Of a stretch of DNA of 64,000 nucleotides, positions 25,840 to 35,335 are shown one piece after another. Both the position numbers and the translations under genes were made by a program. The notes below the pieces were generated by a model. That model searched no databases, was not told the DNA's origin, and worked only from the letters and a program-made list of their open reading frames with translations. Numbering within the stretch: the stretch's first letter is position 1; the number at the start of each line of letters is the position of its first letter. The stretch is from Nostoc sp. CHAB 5834 (GTDB lineage: Bacteria; Cyanobacteriota; Cyanobacteriia; Cyanobacteriales; Nostocaceae): positions 1 to 64,000 of the forward strand of contig JAIVFU010000028.1 of assembly GCA_020829485.1 (NCBI GenBank), given 5' to 3'.

Positions 25840-27714
25840 GTGAAATTACACTGGTTACTACCCAGCACTATTGGAACTATCTTCATGGTATCGTCGCCGG
25901 CCATGGCCGCGAGACTTGAATCTTGGCGCTTTGATGCCAATCAAAATAGGTTGGAAATTAATACTGTGGGAGCAGTTCAGCCCCAAGCACAACTAATTTT
26001 CAACCCGACTCGGCTGGTAATTGATTTGCCAGGAACTACATTTGGGCGTCCGCAGCTAACCCAACAGGTGGGCGGTGGAATTCGCTCGATCCGGGTTGGG
26101 CAGTTTGATACAGAAACAACCCGTATAGTTGTCGAACTGACTCCTGGCTATACTTTAGACCCCAAAGGAGTGAAATTTGTTGGTACAACTGGCGATCGCT
26201 GGACAGTGCAATTACCTAGACCAGAAGTGGATAGAGTAGCTTTATCTCCCAGAAGTGCCTACACTGTTGTTACCCCAGACTCTGAACCTCAACCTAGTAT
26301 TTCAAGGGTTGCCACTACTACACGAGGGGCGACTCAAATTGAGAACTTACAAGTAACAGGCGATGGGTTGTTCATTCGCACCAGTGGTGGTAATCCTCCG
26401 ATTCGGGTAATTCGGAGCCGCGATCGCGCTACCATCTTCATGGACATCTCTAACGCATCTTTATCACCACGTCTGACGCAACAGAATAATATCCCCGTTG
26501 ACAAACATGGTGTTAGCCGTGTTGAATTCACCCAGCTACAAACCCAACCTCCTGGCGTTCGCCTGACTTTACGTGTAGACAAAAATAGCCCCGACTGGGG
26601 AGCAAGTAATAGTAACGGTGCTGGATTAGTAGTTCTTCCAAGTCGCGTTGTCAGATTGTCTGGAAATAATAATTCTGACAATCAGTCACAACCACCCTCC
26701 TTTCCCAGCAGACCATCTGCTAACAACTCCCCAGCAACAATAGAGTCTGTACAACTGGTTGAGAATGGCACACAACTGCTAATTAGAGGCGACCAAACTT
26801 TATCTGCCACGGGAACCTGGGATAGATCCTCAGGTCTGTTCCGTGTCACAATTACCAATGCCAAGTTATCTCCCAGAGTCACAGGCCCTACTTTTGTTGC
26901 CAATAGCCCCATTCTCCGAGTCCGTTTGCAACCGCAAGAACCCAACACAGTCGTTGTTTTAGTTCAACCAGCAGCCGGAGTCCAACTTGGGCAACCTAGA
27001 CAAATTGGTGACCAGCTTTTGGTACCAATACAAGGCTCTCGGCGAATTGTCGCCCTCCCCGGAAGACCCCCCTTTGCTTTACCTGGGCTACCACCGCCAA
27101 ACCGGGGGCCATTCCCAGACCCAAACAATTCAAATCCCCAGCCGCTAATACAACCACAAGGCCGAGTTACCAATGGGCGAGTAGTAGTCCTCATTGACCC
27201 CGGACATGGCGGTAAAGACCCTGGAGCAGTAGGTCTTGGGGGATTACGCGAAAAGGATATTATTTTGTCTATTGGCAAAAGAATAGCTCAGGTTTTGCAG
27301 CAAAATGGCGTACAAGTAGTTATGACGCGAGATTCTGACTATTTCGTTACCCTTCCGGGACGGGTGCAATTAGCAGAGCGAGCGAATGCTGATGTCTTTG
27401 TTAGCATTCATGCTAATGCAGTTGGGCCAGGGCGTTCGGATGTCAGTGGCTTAGAAACGTATTATTACGGCAGTGGTTTGGGTCTAGCTCGCACTGTCCA
27501 TAACAGTATTCTTCAAAATGTAAATGTCAGAGATAGGGGAGTGCGGCGAGCCAGATTTTTTGTCCTCAGAAAAAGTTCCATGCCTTCTATTCTCGTAGAA
27601 ACAGGTTATTTGACTGGTCGAGATGATAACGCTAAACTCAGGAACTCAGCTTACCAAAATCAAATGGCAGATGCGATCGCTCGTGGCATCCTTCAGTATC
27701 TAAAGAGAAGATAA
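25840..27714 (+). CDS. amiC1: N-acetylmuramoyl-L-alanine amidase AmiC1 (AMIN + Amidase_3)
   Basis: A 624-residue periplasmic zinc amidase that cuts the amide bond between N-acetylmuramic acid and the stem peptide. The signal peptide ends near AMA-A (about residue 23). Three AMIN targeting modules follow (about 25-125, 165-255 and 300-398) and a Pro-rich linker (405-440). The catalytic Amidase_3 domain (about 447-624) carries zinc and catalytic residues His456 (DPGHGGKD), Glu471, His524 (SIHANA) and Glu587 (VETGY). The start is GTG with AGGAG. In Anabaena and Nostoc the tandem amiC pair drills septal nanopores needed for filament communication and differentiation. A paralogue lies 316 bases downstream. 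Confidence 0.93.
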   Translation: MKLHWLLPSTIGTIFMVSSPAMAARLESWRFDANQNRLEINTVGAVQPQAQLIFNPTRLVIDLPGTTFGRPQLTQQVGGGIRSIRVGQFDTETTRIVVELTPGYTLDPKGVKFVGTTGDRWTVQLPRPEVDRVALSPRSAYTVVTPDSEPQPSISRVATTTRGATQIENLQVTGDGLFIRTSGGNPPIRVIRSRDRATIFMDISNASLSPRLTQQNNIPVDKHGVSRVEFTQLQTQPPGVRLTLRVDKNSPDWGASNSNGAGLVVLPSRVVRLSGNNNSDNQSQPPSFPSRPSANNSPATIESVQLVENGTQLLIRGDQTLSATGTWDRSSGLFRVTITNAKLSPRVTGPTFVANSPILRVRLQPQEPNTVVVLVQPAAGVQLGQPRQIGDQLLVPIQGSRRIVALPGRPPFALPGLPPPNRGPFPDPNNSNPQPLIQPQGRVTNGRVVVLIDPGHGGKDPGAVGLGGLREKDIILSIGKRIAQVLQQNGVQVVMTRDSDYFVTLPGRVQLAERANADVFVSIHANAVGPGRSDVSGLETYYYGSGLGLARTVHNSILQNVNVRDRGVRRARFFVLRKSSMPSILVETGYLTGRDDNAKLRNSAYQNQMADAIARGILQYLKRR

Positions 27715-28030
27715 GTACTTTAGTCGAAATTATTGAGTAAATACATCTAATCTTTACCATTTTTATCCAAATTTAGTAGTAAAACAATTTCAGTATTCTT
27801 GCGGCGGGACAGAAGTAGCTTCTTTGTTATCGTCATCTGATGCTTTCCCAGTCAAATTTATATGGACTAATGGATAGCATGGCAAAATCAGAGGAGCGTG
27901 CTATATTTTACGCCATTAGCTGTGTCTTAATAACAGCGCAAAACTCAAGTGTGCGCGGTGACGGTGTGAGGATTTGCCAATATGTTGAGATGTTGACGGC
28001 TCCCATGAATGTGAATTAGGAGAAAGGACT
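27715..28030. other. Spacer between amiC1 and amiC2
   Basis: 316 bases. The last 74 (27957-28030) repeat the leader of amiC1. A promoter of amiC2 may lie here, but no clear elements are assigned. Confidence 0.5.
27957..28030 (+). promoter_or_regulatory. Conserved 74-base leader of amiC2, copy 2
   Basis: A gapless match to 25766-25839 with five substitutions. It holds the same AGGAG and the tiny frame ATG AAT GTG AAT TAG at 28005-28019. Confidence 0.6.
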
Positions 28031-29926
28031 GTGAAATTACACTGGTTACTATCCAGTACTATTGGAACTATCTTCATGCTGTCGTCGCCGGCAATGGCCG
28101 CGAGACTCCAATCTTGGCGTTTTGATACCAACCAAAATCGTCTGGAAATTAATACTTTGGGGGATGTTCAACCCCAAGCACAATTAATTTTTAACCCCAC
28201 TCGTTTAGTAATTGATTTGCCAGGAACCACATTTGGGCGTCCGCAGTTAACCCAACAGGTGGGTGGTGGAATTCGTGCTATCCGTGTTGGGCAGTTTGAC
28301 GAACAAACAACGCGCATAGTCGTTGAACTCACTCCTGGTTATACTCTTGACCCCAAAGGAGTACAATTTGTTGGCACAACTGGCGATCGCTGGATGGTAC
28401 AATTACCTACACCAGTGGCTGAAAATGTCCCCTCAAATACTGGGGGGCAACAAGAACAAGCTATAGCAACACAGAGTTCACCGAGAACATCTCCACCACT
28501 GTTCCCCCCAAGAAATATTTACAACGTGGTGACAGCAAACCCTGTCAATCCGCCTAAAAACAGAATGCTTGCCGCCAGAGTTACTCAAATTGAGAACTTA
28601 CAAGTCACAGGCGATGGTTTTTTCATCCGCACCAATGGTGGTAATCCTCAGATTCAGGTAAATCGTAGCAACGATCAGAGGGCAATTAACATTGATATTA
28701 CTGGCGCTACTATATCACCAAATCTAGAGCAGCGCGATTTGCCGGTTAATCGGTATGGTGTCAGCCGCATTCAGTTCAGCCAACTACAAACAAGCCCATC
28801 TGTTGTTCGCATGACTTTACAGGTGGATGAAAATAGTCAAAATTGGCGAGCAACCACTAGCAGTATTGGTGGTTTTGTGGTTCTGCCTAGTCGTGGCGTT
28901 GCCCAGCTGCCTGGAGGTAATAGTCTACGCCCAATACCATCTACTAACACCTCACCTGCTACCATTGAGTCTGTGCAATTGGCTCGTAATGGTACACAAC
29001 TGCTGATTAGAGGCGACCAAGCTTTATCTGCTACAGGAGGCTGGGATAGAACTTCTGGTCTGTTCCGCATCACCATCAACAATGCTCAGTTAGCCCCCAG
29101 AGTTACAGGCCCGACTTTTGATTCTAATAGTCCTATCCTGCGAGTCCGCCTGCAACCACAAGAATCCAATACTGTCGTCGTCTTGGTTCAACCAGCAGCC
29201 GGAGTACAAATTGGGGAACTCAATCAGGTTGGCGACCAGCTTTTGGCTTTAGAATTACAACGCTTTGGTAGCGTCACACCTCCTATTGCTTTACCTTCTC
29301 TGCCATCGCCAAATCTAAGTCAATTCCCAAACCCCACAGATAATCCCCGTCCTATCTCCCAGCCACAGCCGCGCCCCTCAGTCAAGAGAGGGAAATTACT
29401 AGTAGTAATTGACCCAGGACATGGTGGAAAAGACTCAGGTGCCCCAGGTCTAGGCGGACTTTTAGAAAAAGACGTAATCCTGCCTATTGGTAAAAGGGTA
29501 GCAGCCATTTTAGAGCAAAATGGTGTACAGGCGGTACTCACACGGGATGCTGACTTTTTCGTAGAACTTCAGGGACGGGTAGAAATTGCCGAGCGAGTTA
29601 ATGCGACTGCCTTTGTCAGCATTCACGCGAATTCGGTTGATAATCGTCCTAATGTCAATGGGTTAGAAGTATATTATTATGATAGTGGTTATGCTTTAGC
29701 TGAAGTAGTTCGCAATTCCATTCTCCAAAACATCCCTACCATTAAAGACCGAGGAACCCGCAAAGCTAGATTCTACGTTCTCAGGAAAAGCTCTATGCCC
29801 TCGATTTTAGTGGAAACAGGCTATATGAGTGGTTACGAGGATAACCCTAGATTGGGAACACCAGAGTATCAAAATCAGATGGCAGAAGCGATCGCTCAAG
29901 GCATCCTAAAATACTTAAAGCGTTAA
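28031..29926 (+). CDS. amiC2: N-acetylmuramoyl-L-alanine amidase AmiC2 (AMIN + Amidase_3)
   Basis: A 631-residue paralogue of AmiC1 with the same plan: signal peptide (MKLHWLLSSTIGTIFMLSSP), three AMIN modules, a Pro-rich linker around 415-450 and a C-terminal Amidase_3 domain. The domain has DPGHGGKD, LLEKD, SIHANS and VETGY, so all zinc and catalytic positions are kept. By position it is the equivalent of Anabaena alr0093 (hcwA) and of N. punctiforme amiC2, which is needed for cell-cell communication and differentiation. The start is GTG with the duplicated leader. The N-terminal 130 residues are the part most similar to AmiC1; the inter-module linkers differ. murI follows after 132 bases. 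Confidence 0.93.
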   Translation: MKLHWLLSSTIGTIFMLSSPAMAARLQSWRFDTNQNRLEINTLGDVQPQAQLIFNPTRLVIDLPGTTFGRPQLTQQVGGGIRAIRVGQFDEQTTRIVVELTPGYTLDPKGVQFVGTTGDRWMVQLPTPVAENVPSNTGGQQEQAIATQSSPRTSPPLFPPRNIYNVVTANPVNPPKNRMLAARVTQIENLQVTGDGFFIRTNGGNPQIQVNRSNDQRAINIDITGATISPNLEQRDLPVNRYGVSRIQFSQLQTSPSVVRMTLQVDENSQNWRATTSSIGGFVVLPSRGVAQLPGGNSLRPIPSTNTSPATIESVQLARNGTQLLIRGDQALSATGGWDRTSGLFRITINNAQLAPRVTGPTFDSNSPILRVRLQPQESNTVVVLVQPAAGVQIGELNQVGDQLLALELQRFGSVTPPIALPSLPSPNLSQFPNPTDNPRPISQPQPRPSVKRGKLLVVIDPGHGGKDSGAPGLGGLLEKDVILPIGKRVAAILEQNGVQAVLTRDADFFVELQGRVEIAERVNATAFVSIHANSVDNRPNVNGLEVYYYDSGYALAEVVRNSILQNIPTIKDRGTRKARFYVLRKSSMPSILVETGYMSGYEDNPRLGTPEYQNQMAEAIAQGILKYLKR

Positions 29927-30058
29927 TTGATATAGTACAAATTACTCATTAAAAGGTGGTATTTAGACTTTTTTGGCATCCAGAATTAAGTGGTCAAATT
30001 GTAGATTGTCTGCTAAATTCTGTATTTTAAATCCCAAAACCTAAATTTATATCTGCCT

Positions 30059-30925
30059 GTGTATTCATCTTCGATCTTTGAAGCGAATCTTGACAATTTT
30101 TCTGATCAAGAACCCCAACGTGCCCCAATTGGCATCTTTGACAGTGGAGTGGGTGGACTGACAGTACTGCGACAACTATATCGGCAACTCCCCAATGAAT
30201 CAATCATTTACTTTGGGGATACAGCTAGACTTCCTTACGGAATTCGTTCCCAAGCAGAAATTTTACAATTCACGCGTGAGATTATTACCTGGCTACAACA
30301 GCAGCAGGTAAAAATGGTAATTATGGCTTGTAACACCAGTTCTGCCCTAGCGCTTGAAACTGTGCGTCAAGAATTCAACATACCCATTTTGGGAGTAATT
30401 TTACCAGGTGCAAAAGCTGCCGTGCAGCAAGGAAAGCGGATTGGTGTAATTGCCACTCCCGCTACGGCTAAAAGCAATGCTTATAAGCACGCCATACTCG
30501 AAATTGCTCCTGATGTTCAAGTCTGGCAAGTTGGATGTCCAGAGTTTGTGCCACTCATCGAGCAAAACCGCATTCATGACCCCTACACTGCTGAAGTAGC
30601 ACGAGCCTACCTAGAGCCTTTATTAGAGCAGGAAATTGACACCTTAGTTCACGGTTGTACCCATTATCCCCACCTTACACCAGTATTGCGATCGCTCCTC
30701 CCCGCTCAAGTCCAACTGATTGACCCAGCTGTTCATGTCGTAGCAGCTTGTGCCCAAGAGTTAGACTTGCTAGGCTTAAAAAATACCCACCTCCCACTGC
30801 CAACTCGCTTCGCTGTTAGCGGTTGTCCGAAACAGTTTTCCCAGTCAGGAGTACAGTGGCTAGGCTATACCCCAATGGTTGAAGAGGTTTGCTTCACTGA
30901 TAGCGCTATTTCCCAACTCCATTGA
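30059..30925 (+). CDS. murI: Glutamate racemase
   Basis: A 288-residue cytosolic enzyme converting L- to D-glutamate for the peptidoglycan stem peptide. It has Asp28 in IGIFDSGVGGL and both catalytic cysteines: Cys91 in MACNTSSA and Cys200 in VHGCTHYPHL. The GTG start at 30059 gives a 20-residue N-terminal extension before the conserved core, and no other start is closer. It lies 132 bases beyond amiC2 on the same strand, so precursor supply and wall remodelling may be co-transcribed. Confidence 0.94.
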   Translation: MYSSSIFEANLDNFSDQEPQRAPIGIFDSGVGGLTVLRQLYRQLPNESIIYFGDTARLPYGIRSQAEILQFTREIITWLQQQQVKMVIMACNTSSALALETVRQEFNIPILGVILPGAKAAVQQGKRIGVIATPATAKSNAYKHAILEIAPDVQVWQVGCPEFVPLIEQNRIHDPYTAEVARAYLEPLLEQEIDTLVHGCTHYPHLTPVLRSLLPAQVQLIDPAVHVVAACAQELDLLGLKNTHLPLPTRFAVSGCPKQFSQSGVQWLGYTPMVEEVCFTDSAISQLH

Positions 30926-31025
30926 AGAAGGCAGGGGGCAGGGGGGAATTTTCCCCTCAGCAAGAGCAGCACCCCGCGCCGAGCCTCTTTTTAATGCCCA
31001 AGGACAAAGGACAAAGGACAAATGA

Positions 31026-31223
31026 CTATTGACTATTAACTGCTTCAGTTACTTTTGGTCTTACTGATATCTCCTGCTTGTGTTTTCCTTCGGTAGATGA
31101 AGGGAAACTTGTCGGAACATTCTTTGTACCTGTTCGCTTTGCCAGTGCTAATAACAGGTAAACTGTGAACAAATATCCAGACGCTAAAATAAAAATCATC
31201 ATAGGTACACTTCCGTAAATCAT
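31026..31223 (-). CDS. Small single-span membrane protein, 65 aa
   Basis: MIYGSVPMMIFILASGYLFT begins a protein with one hydrophobic helix (residues about 6-28) and a basic, Ser/Thr-rich soluble tail. No family is assigned. A small gene on the opposite strand at the same place (between murI and sds) exists, from memory, in Anabaena PCC 7120, which supports it being real. The architecture resembles small subunits of photosynthetic or NDH complexes, but I see no diagnostic motif, so that is only a guess. Confidence 0.55.
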   Translation of the reverse strand: MIYGSVPMMIFILASGYLFTVYLLLALAKRTGTKNVPTSFPSSTEGKHKQEISVRPKVTEAVNSQ

Positions 31224-32172
31224 TGTTCTACTAGCACCTTTCTAAATAAATATAAAATTCCATAAAATTAGTAGAACCTCAGCCAAGCAAGTACTTTCTT
31301 GATGGCCGTAGTTTCATAATGGTAAAATTACCTATAAAGATAAAATTCTCTACAGATAAATAATTTCTTGTCTAATGCGGCTTCTTGCAGACCATAGATC
31401 CCACAGCACTTAGATTGCTAAAAGGCAATCTAAAACTATGATTCTTTGCGGTCTACTTGATCTGCTTTATTTTTGCTCACATTGCTGTGAAAGGAGCAAT
31501 GCTTGCGCTCAACGTGCGCTGAAGACGTGTAGCGGCTTCCCATAGGGATATCGCATAGCTCCAAACCAGGAGTTTCGCGGATCGTAGGAAAAATAAAAGG
31601 AATTATTTCCTTAATTTTAAGCTACGACTAATTATTTTAGACCTACATCACCGAGCAAGTAAAATCAACTACAAGGTGACTTACTTTTGGGGTGTGAATA
31701 TCTGAAAAATTTAAAATTCCTACATTTTAGCGTAACACAACGACCTTAAATTTTGAGCTTACTCGACTACTAAATTTCAAATTTTTTGAATAGCTACACT
31801 TCAATCCTGAAGAGATTTAGTCTGACTAGTTGGCGACTAATTTAAACCACATCCATTTTGTCAATAGGCAATTTTGCTTAAATTGTGCTTTTAACTGTGG
31901 CGGGAAACTTGTACCGGGAAACTACTGAATATAATTTTAGCTGATATTTATTCCCATCTACTTATAACTCATGTTTAAAGTTAGTTTAAAACCTGAGTTA
32001 GCATAAATTATGCATAATTACTTATTGACAAACACACCATTAACCTTAATTATCACCCATAGACTCATGAAAATGGGATTACCTGATGAAAACTTTGCGC
32101 TGGCACAGGGTTATCTTAAAATGAGTGTAGGATATGTAAACTTTCGTAACCTAAGTCAGAGTCCGCCCATCC
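31224..32172. other. 950-base non-coding gap upstream of sds
   Basis: It contains a nested hairpin block at about 31388-31455 (agattgc/gcaatct inside accatag/ctatg inside gcagacc/ggtct) and a dispersed 'gcttcccatagggatatcgc' repeat near 31535. A long AT-rich stretch follows. No gene is supported; short frames there lack ribosome sites. Confidence 0.45.
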
Positions 32173-33144
32173 ATGACCCCAGCCACCTCCCTGTTTACCC
32201 CTGTGGAAGCAGACCTGCGACTACTAGCAGATAACCTAAAACAGCTAGTTGGAAATCGCCACCCCATTTTGTTTGCAGCAGCCGAACATTTATTCGGTGC
32301 TGGGGGAAAGCGTATCAGACCAGCAATTGTCCTGCTAATATCGCGGGCAACAATGTTAGAACAAGAAATTACACCGCGTCATCGCCGCCTAGCTGAGATT
32401 ACAGAAATGATTCACACAGCTAGCTTGGTACATGACGATGTGGTAGATGAATCAGATGTGAGGCGAGGCGTTCCTACCGTTCATAGTTTGTTCGGTAATC
32501 GCATTGCCATATTAGCAGGAGATTTTCTTTTTGCCCAATCGTCCTGGTATTTAGCAAATTTGGACAATTTGGAGGTAGTGAAACTCCTCTCAGAAGTCAT
32601 TATGGATTTAGCTACTGGGGAGATTCAGCAGGGACTAAATCGTTTTGATGGTGGTATCTCTATTGAAACTTACCTCCAGAAGAGTTATTACAAAACAGCT
32701 TCGTTAATCGCTAACAGTTCCAAAGCTGCTGGGTTACTTAGTGAAGTTTCACGAGAAACTGTTGAGCATTTATACAGCTACGGTCGTCATTTTGGTATAG
32801 CATTTCAAATTGTTGACGACATTCTAGATTTCACCAGTACAACGGATACTTTGGGTAAACCAGTGGGGTCGGATCTTAAAAGTGGTAATCTGACTGCACC
32901 CGTTTTATTTGCTTTAGCCCAAAAACCATCCTTGGAAGTGCTGATTGAGCGAGAGTTTGCTCAAGAAGGGGATTTGGAGCAAGCACTAGCACTAATTCAA
33001 GATAGTCAAGGCATACAGCAGGCGCGAGAGTTAGCTGCTCACCATGCTAAGTTAGCAATTGAACATCTTGCAGTTCTCCCACCCTCAGAATCCCACCAGG
33101 CATTGATTAACATAGCTGAGTACACACTGAGCCGCCTTTTTTAA
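32173..33144 (+). CDS. sds: Solanesyl diphosphate synthase (long-chain trans-prenyltransferase)
   Basis: A 323-residue all-helical prenyltransferase that extends allylic diphosphates with isopentenyl diphosphate, giving the C45 side chain of plastoquinone. The first Asp-rich motif is DDVVDESD (88-95) with GGKRIRP (44-50) before it, and the second is DDILD (215-219). The small residues before the first motif are compatible with a long-chain product. It is a single gene from ATG 32173. Hairpins at 33188-33230 and 33403-33440 lie downstream. The pathway assignment as plastoquinone supply follows from the family in cyanobacteria. Confidence 0.91.
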   Translation: MTPATSLFTPVEADLRLLADNLKQLVGNRHPILFAAAEHLFGAGGKRIRPAIVLLISRATMLEQEITPRHRRLAEITEMIHTASLVHDDVVDESDVRRGVPTVHSLFGNRIAILAGDFLFAQSSWYLANLDNLEVVKLLSEVIMDLATGEIQQGLNRFDGGISIETYLQKSYYKTASLIANSSKAAGLLSEVSRETVEHLYSYGRHFGIAFQIVDDILDFTSTTDTLGKPVGSDLKSGNLTAPVLFALAQKPSLEVLIEREFAQEGDLEQALALIQDSQGIQQARELAAHHAKLAIEHLAVLPPSESHQALINIAEYTLSRLF

Positions 33145-33187
33145 ATCATTTACCAGTTAACAGGTACTTTAGGGGACTTTAGACCCC

Positions 33188-33230
33188 AAGCAAAACCTTC
33201 CACCTGTTCTTAGGTGGGGAAATTTTGCTT
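33188..33230. terminator. Hairpin downstream of sds
   Basis: AAGCAAAA...TCCACCT (33188-33204) pairs with AGGTGGG...ATTTTGCTT (33212-33230). The outer and inner stems are separated by a small mismatch. It lies 44 bases beyond the sds stop. Confidence 0.5.
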
Positions 33231-33402
33231 AATAGTCAGCTAAATTTTGAAAAATGTTCACTGATAACTGTTTGTTAACCAATTTTAGATTAGACGGAAA
33301 ATTAAGCCGATCGCTTGCTTCTTTAAAGAACTTGAAGGTTAGTAACTGGCATTAATTTATTTTGATCAAAAACTTTTTCAAACAAATTTGAGATTTAAAA
33401 TT

Positions 33403-33447
33403 TTGGATGTGGGATTGTATCTAAAAAATCCCACATCCAAGTTTTTT
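33403..33447. terminator. Bidirectional rho-independent terminator
   Basis: TTGGATGTGGGATT (33403-33416) is the exact complement of AATCCCACATCCAA (33427-33440). The plus strand continues G then TTTTTT; the minus strand continues AAAATTTT. It sits between the convergent sds gene and the 157-residue hypothetical, directly at the latter's stop. Confidence 0.75.
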
Positions 33448-33921
33448 CTATGCAATATCAGGGGGTATCTGTTTAGGCGATCGCTGCTGTCGTAGCTGTT
33501 GCTGTATGAGTTTCTCTAGTTCAGTTCGCCGAACTTCGACGGTATGAGTGGTCTTACCCGGCGTTTCCAAAAAAACGATACTATCTACGGGTTCTAATGC
33601 CACCAATTGGAACAAAATATGGGTGACAGGAGTAATTTTAGCTAGCATTTGAGGGTCAAGCCCAGCAGGGGAAATTAGAGAGACATCTTGTATGGTAGGG
33701 AAAGCGTAAAGAACGCGCTTTTCCAATCCTGGATTAGTAAGATTGCTCAATGTAGTTAAAACCCAGCTTGACTCCGAATTTTGGAGAATATAGTACTGGG
33801 AGTGACGTAATTTTTGAGCGATCGCTCTAAGAGCAGGAGCAATTGCTGCAATCAGATTTGGTGTTATACCATCGCGGGGTGCATTGTCAATCAGCAATTG
33901 AATTTGTGCTTCTAAATCCAT
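33448..33921 (-). CDS. Conserved hypothetical protein, 157 aa
   Basis: A soluble protein from ATG 33921 (MDLEAQIQLLIDNAPRDGIT); an upstream in-frame start at 33960 would add 13 residues that look non-conserved. It has a mixed alpha/beta pattern: helical 1-40, strands around VLTTLSNLTN and RVLYAFPTIQDV, and a charged helical C-terminus (RRTELEKLIQQQLRQQRS). No catalytic motif was recognised. It is divergent from hetZ with about 200 bases between, at the position of the all0097-type hypothetical in Anabaena (from memory). Function unknown. Confidence 0.68.
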   Translation of the reverse strand: MDLEAQIQLLIDNAPRDGITPNLIAAIAPALRAIAQKLRHSQYYILQNSESSWVLTTLSNLTNPGLEKRVLYAFPTIQDVSLISPAGLDPQMLAKITPVTHILFQLVALEPVDSIVFLETPGKTTHTVEVRRTELEKLIQQQLRQQRSPKQIPPDIA

Positions 33922-34129
33922 AATGACTTGTATACGGCTCCTGGGTAATGGCAATAACATCTATCAAAGTGTGAACAATCCCATCCAAGTTGGGAATAAT
34001 AAAATCAGCCACATTCTCAATGTAGGATTGGTCTGCGTTTAGCTTATACGTAAAATCAAAAAAGCCAATACCCACAGTCAGTCATACAGGTTGTATTTAA
34101 ATACTTAGGGTCTTTTGAAAACTGAGACT

Positions 34130-35335
34130 ATGAATTCAGCCGCAACCGCAACTATTCCATCTGCAAATATTCTGGGAGAAAATTCTAAAGGCGTGGAGGT
34201 GATCTTTCAACTCCTGTCCAGGGAGTTTCAACAATCAACCAAAGCTTCGGAACAGAATTGCCACGATGTAGCAAGACGTATTACCACCGAAGTCTATCGG
34301 ATTTGCCATGAAAGCAAACGTATTCAAGCTTCTGGATCTGTAGAAAGCTCGGCGATGACCCTGGCTCGGCATCGGCTACAACAGTGTCTCAGGTACTATC
34401 AGTTGGGTTCAAATCGGGGCAGGGTAGAATTACACAGTACTCTGAGTGCAATTATTTATCGATACATTAATCCGCCTCAGAAGCAATTGAGTTATCAAGG
34501 GCGACTGACTATAATTGAAGATTTTTTACAGAGTTTTTATCTGGAAGCATTAAACGCTTTCCGCCGAGAAAATCAACTCGGTGCTACTTATCGCCCTCAG
34601 ACGCTTCTAGAATTGTCCGAGTACATGGCATTTACCGAGCGCTACGGCAAACGACGCATTCCCTTACCAGGCCGTCAGCAGCAGTTAATTATTTTGCGGG
34701 CGCAAACTTTTTCTCAACAACAGCCCCCAGAAACCAGCGTAGATATAGAACAAGCCGCAGAAGGCAGCAATAATGAAGGCGATGGTTGTTGGGAAGAACC
34801 AGCAGTTTATCAATTACGCTCCACAATGGCAACGCAAGCCGAACCCGAACCTGAAGAAGATACCTTGCGTTCCGTTGTAGTTACAGAATTAATGAATTAT
34901 CTCGAAGAACGGCAACAATCTGATTGTGCTGATTACTTTTCTCTCCGTCTCCAGGATCTCTCAGCGCAAGAAATTGAGTCAATTTTAGGTTTAACTCCTC
35001 GTCAGAGAGATTACTTACAACAGCGCTTCAAGTACCATTTGATTCGGTTTGCCTTGTTACATCGTTGGGAATTAGTTCACGAATGGCTGGAAGCTTCTTT
35101 ACACACCAATTTGGGTTTAACTCCCCAGCAATGGCAAGTATATACAGCACAGCTGGACAATAAGCAACGATCTTTACTAGAGTTGAAGCAACAAGGACAA
35201 GCCGATGAAAAAATCGCAAAAACTTTAGGGCTGTCAATGGCACAACTTCAAAAACGATGGTTTAAGATTCTTGAGCAAGCTTGGGAAATTCGTAACTCAT
35301 TAGTGTCCGGATCAGGTGCATCTACTCATGAATAG
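34130..35335 (+). CDS. hetZ: Heterocyst differentiation protein HetZ
   Basis: A 401-residue cytoplasmic regulator of early heterocyst differentiation. The sequence MNSAATATIPSANILGENSK, the length and the downstream patU match HetZ (Anabaena alr0099). The central and C-terminal parts are helical. Residues about 335-375 (RSLLELKQQGQADEKIAKTL, then GLSMAQLQKRW) look like a helix-turn-helix of the sigma-region-4 type, consistent with DNA binding. In Anabaena hetZ is a HetR-dependent gene and works with PatU3 to control commitment and pattern. ATG 34130 is chosen over a TTG five codons earlier because it gives the expected length. The next start lies inside its last codons. Confidence 0.93.
   Translation: MNSAATATIPSANILGENSKGVEVIFQLLSREFQQSTKASEQNCHDVARRITTEVYRICHESKRIQASGSVESSAMTLARHRLQQCLRYYQLGSNRGRVELHSTLSAIIYRYINPPQKQLSYQGRLTIIEDFLQSFYLEALNAFRRENQLGATYRPQTLLELSEYMAFTERYGKRRIPLPGRQQQLIILRAQTFSQQQPPETSVDIEQAAEGSNNEGDGCWEEPAVYQLRSTMATQAEPEPEEDTLRSVVVTELMNYLEERQQSDCADYFSLRLQDLSAQEIESILGLTPRQRDYLQQRFKYHLIRFALLHRWELVHEWLEASLHTNLGLTPQQWQVYTAQLDNKQRSLLELKQQGQADEKIAKTLGLSMAQLQKRWFKILEQAWEIRNSLVSGSGASTHE

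Noticed and set aside
32010..32234. 74-codon frame overlapping the start of sds
   Set aside because: It overlaps the well-supported sds gene in another frame and has no conserved features.
33922..34129. HetR-type palindrome (GGGGTCTAACCCC-like) upstream of hetZ
   Set aside because: Only a short half-like AGGGTCT at 34107-34113 was found, with no inverted partner; not enough to call an operator.
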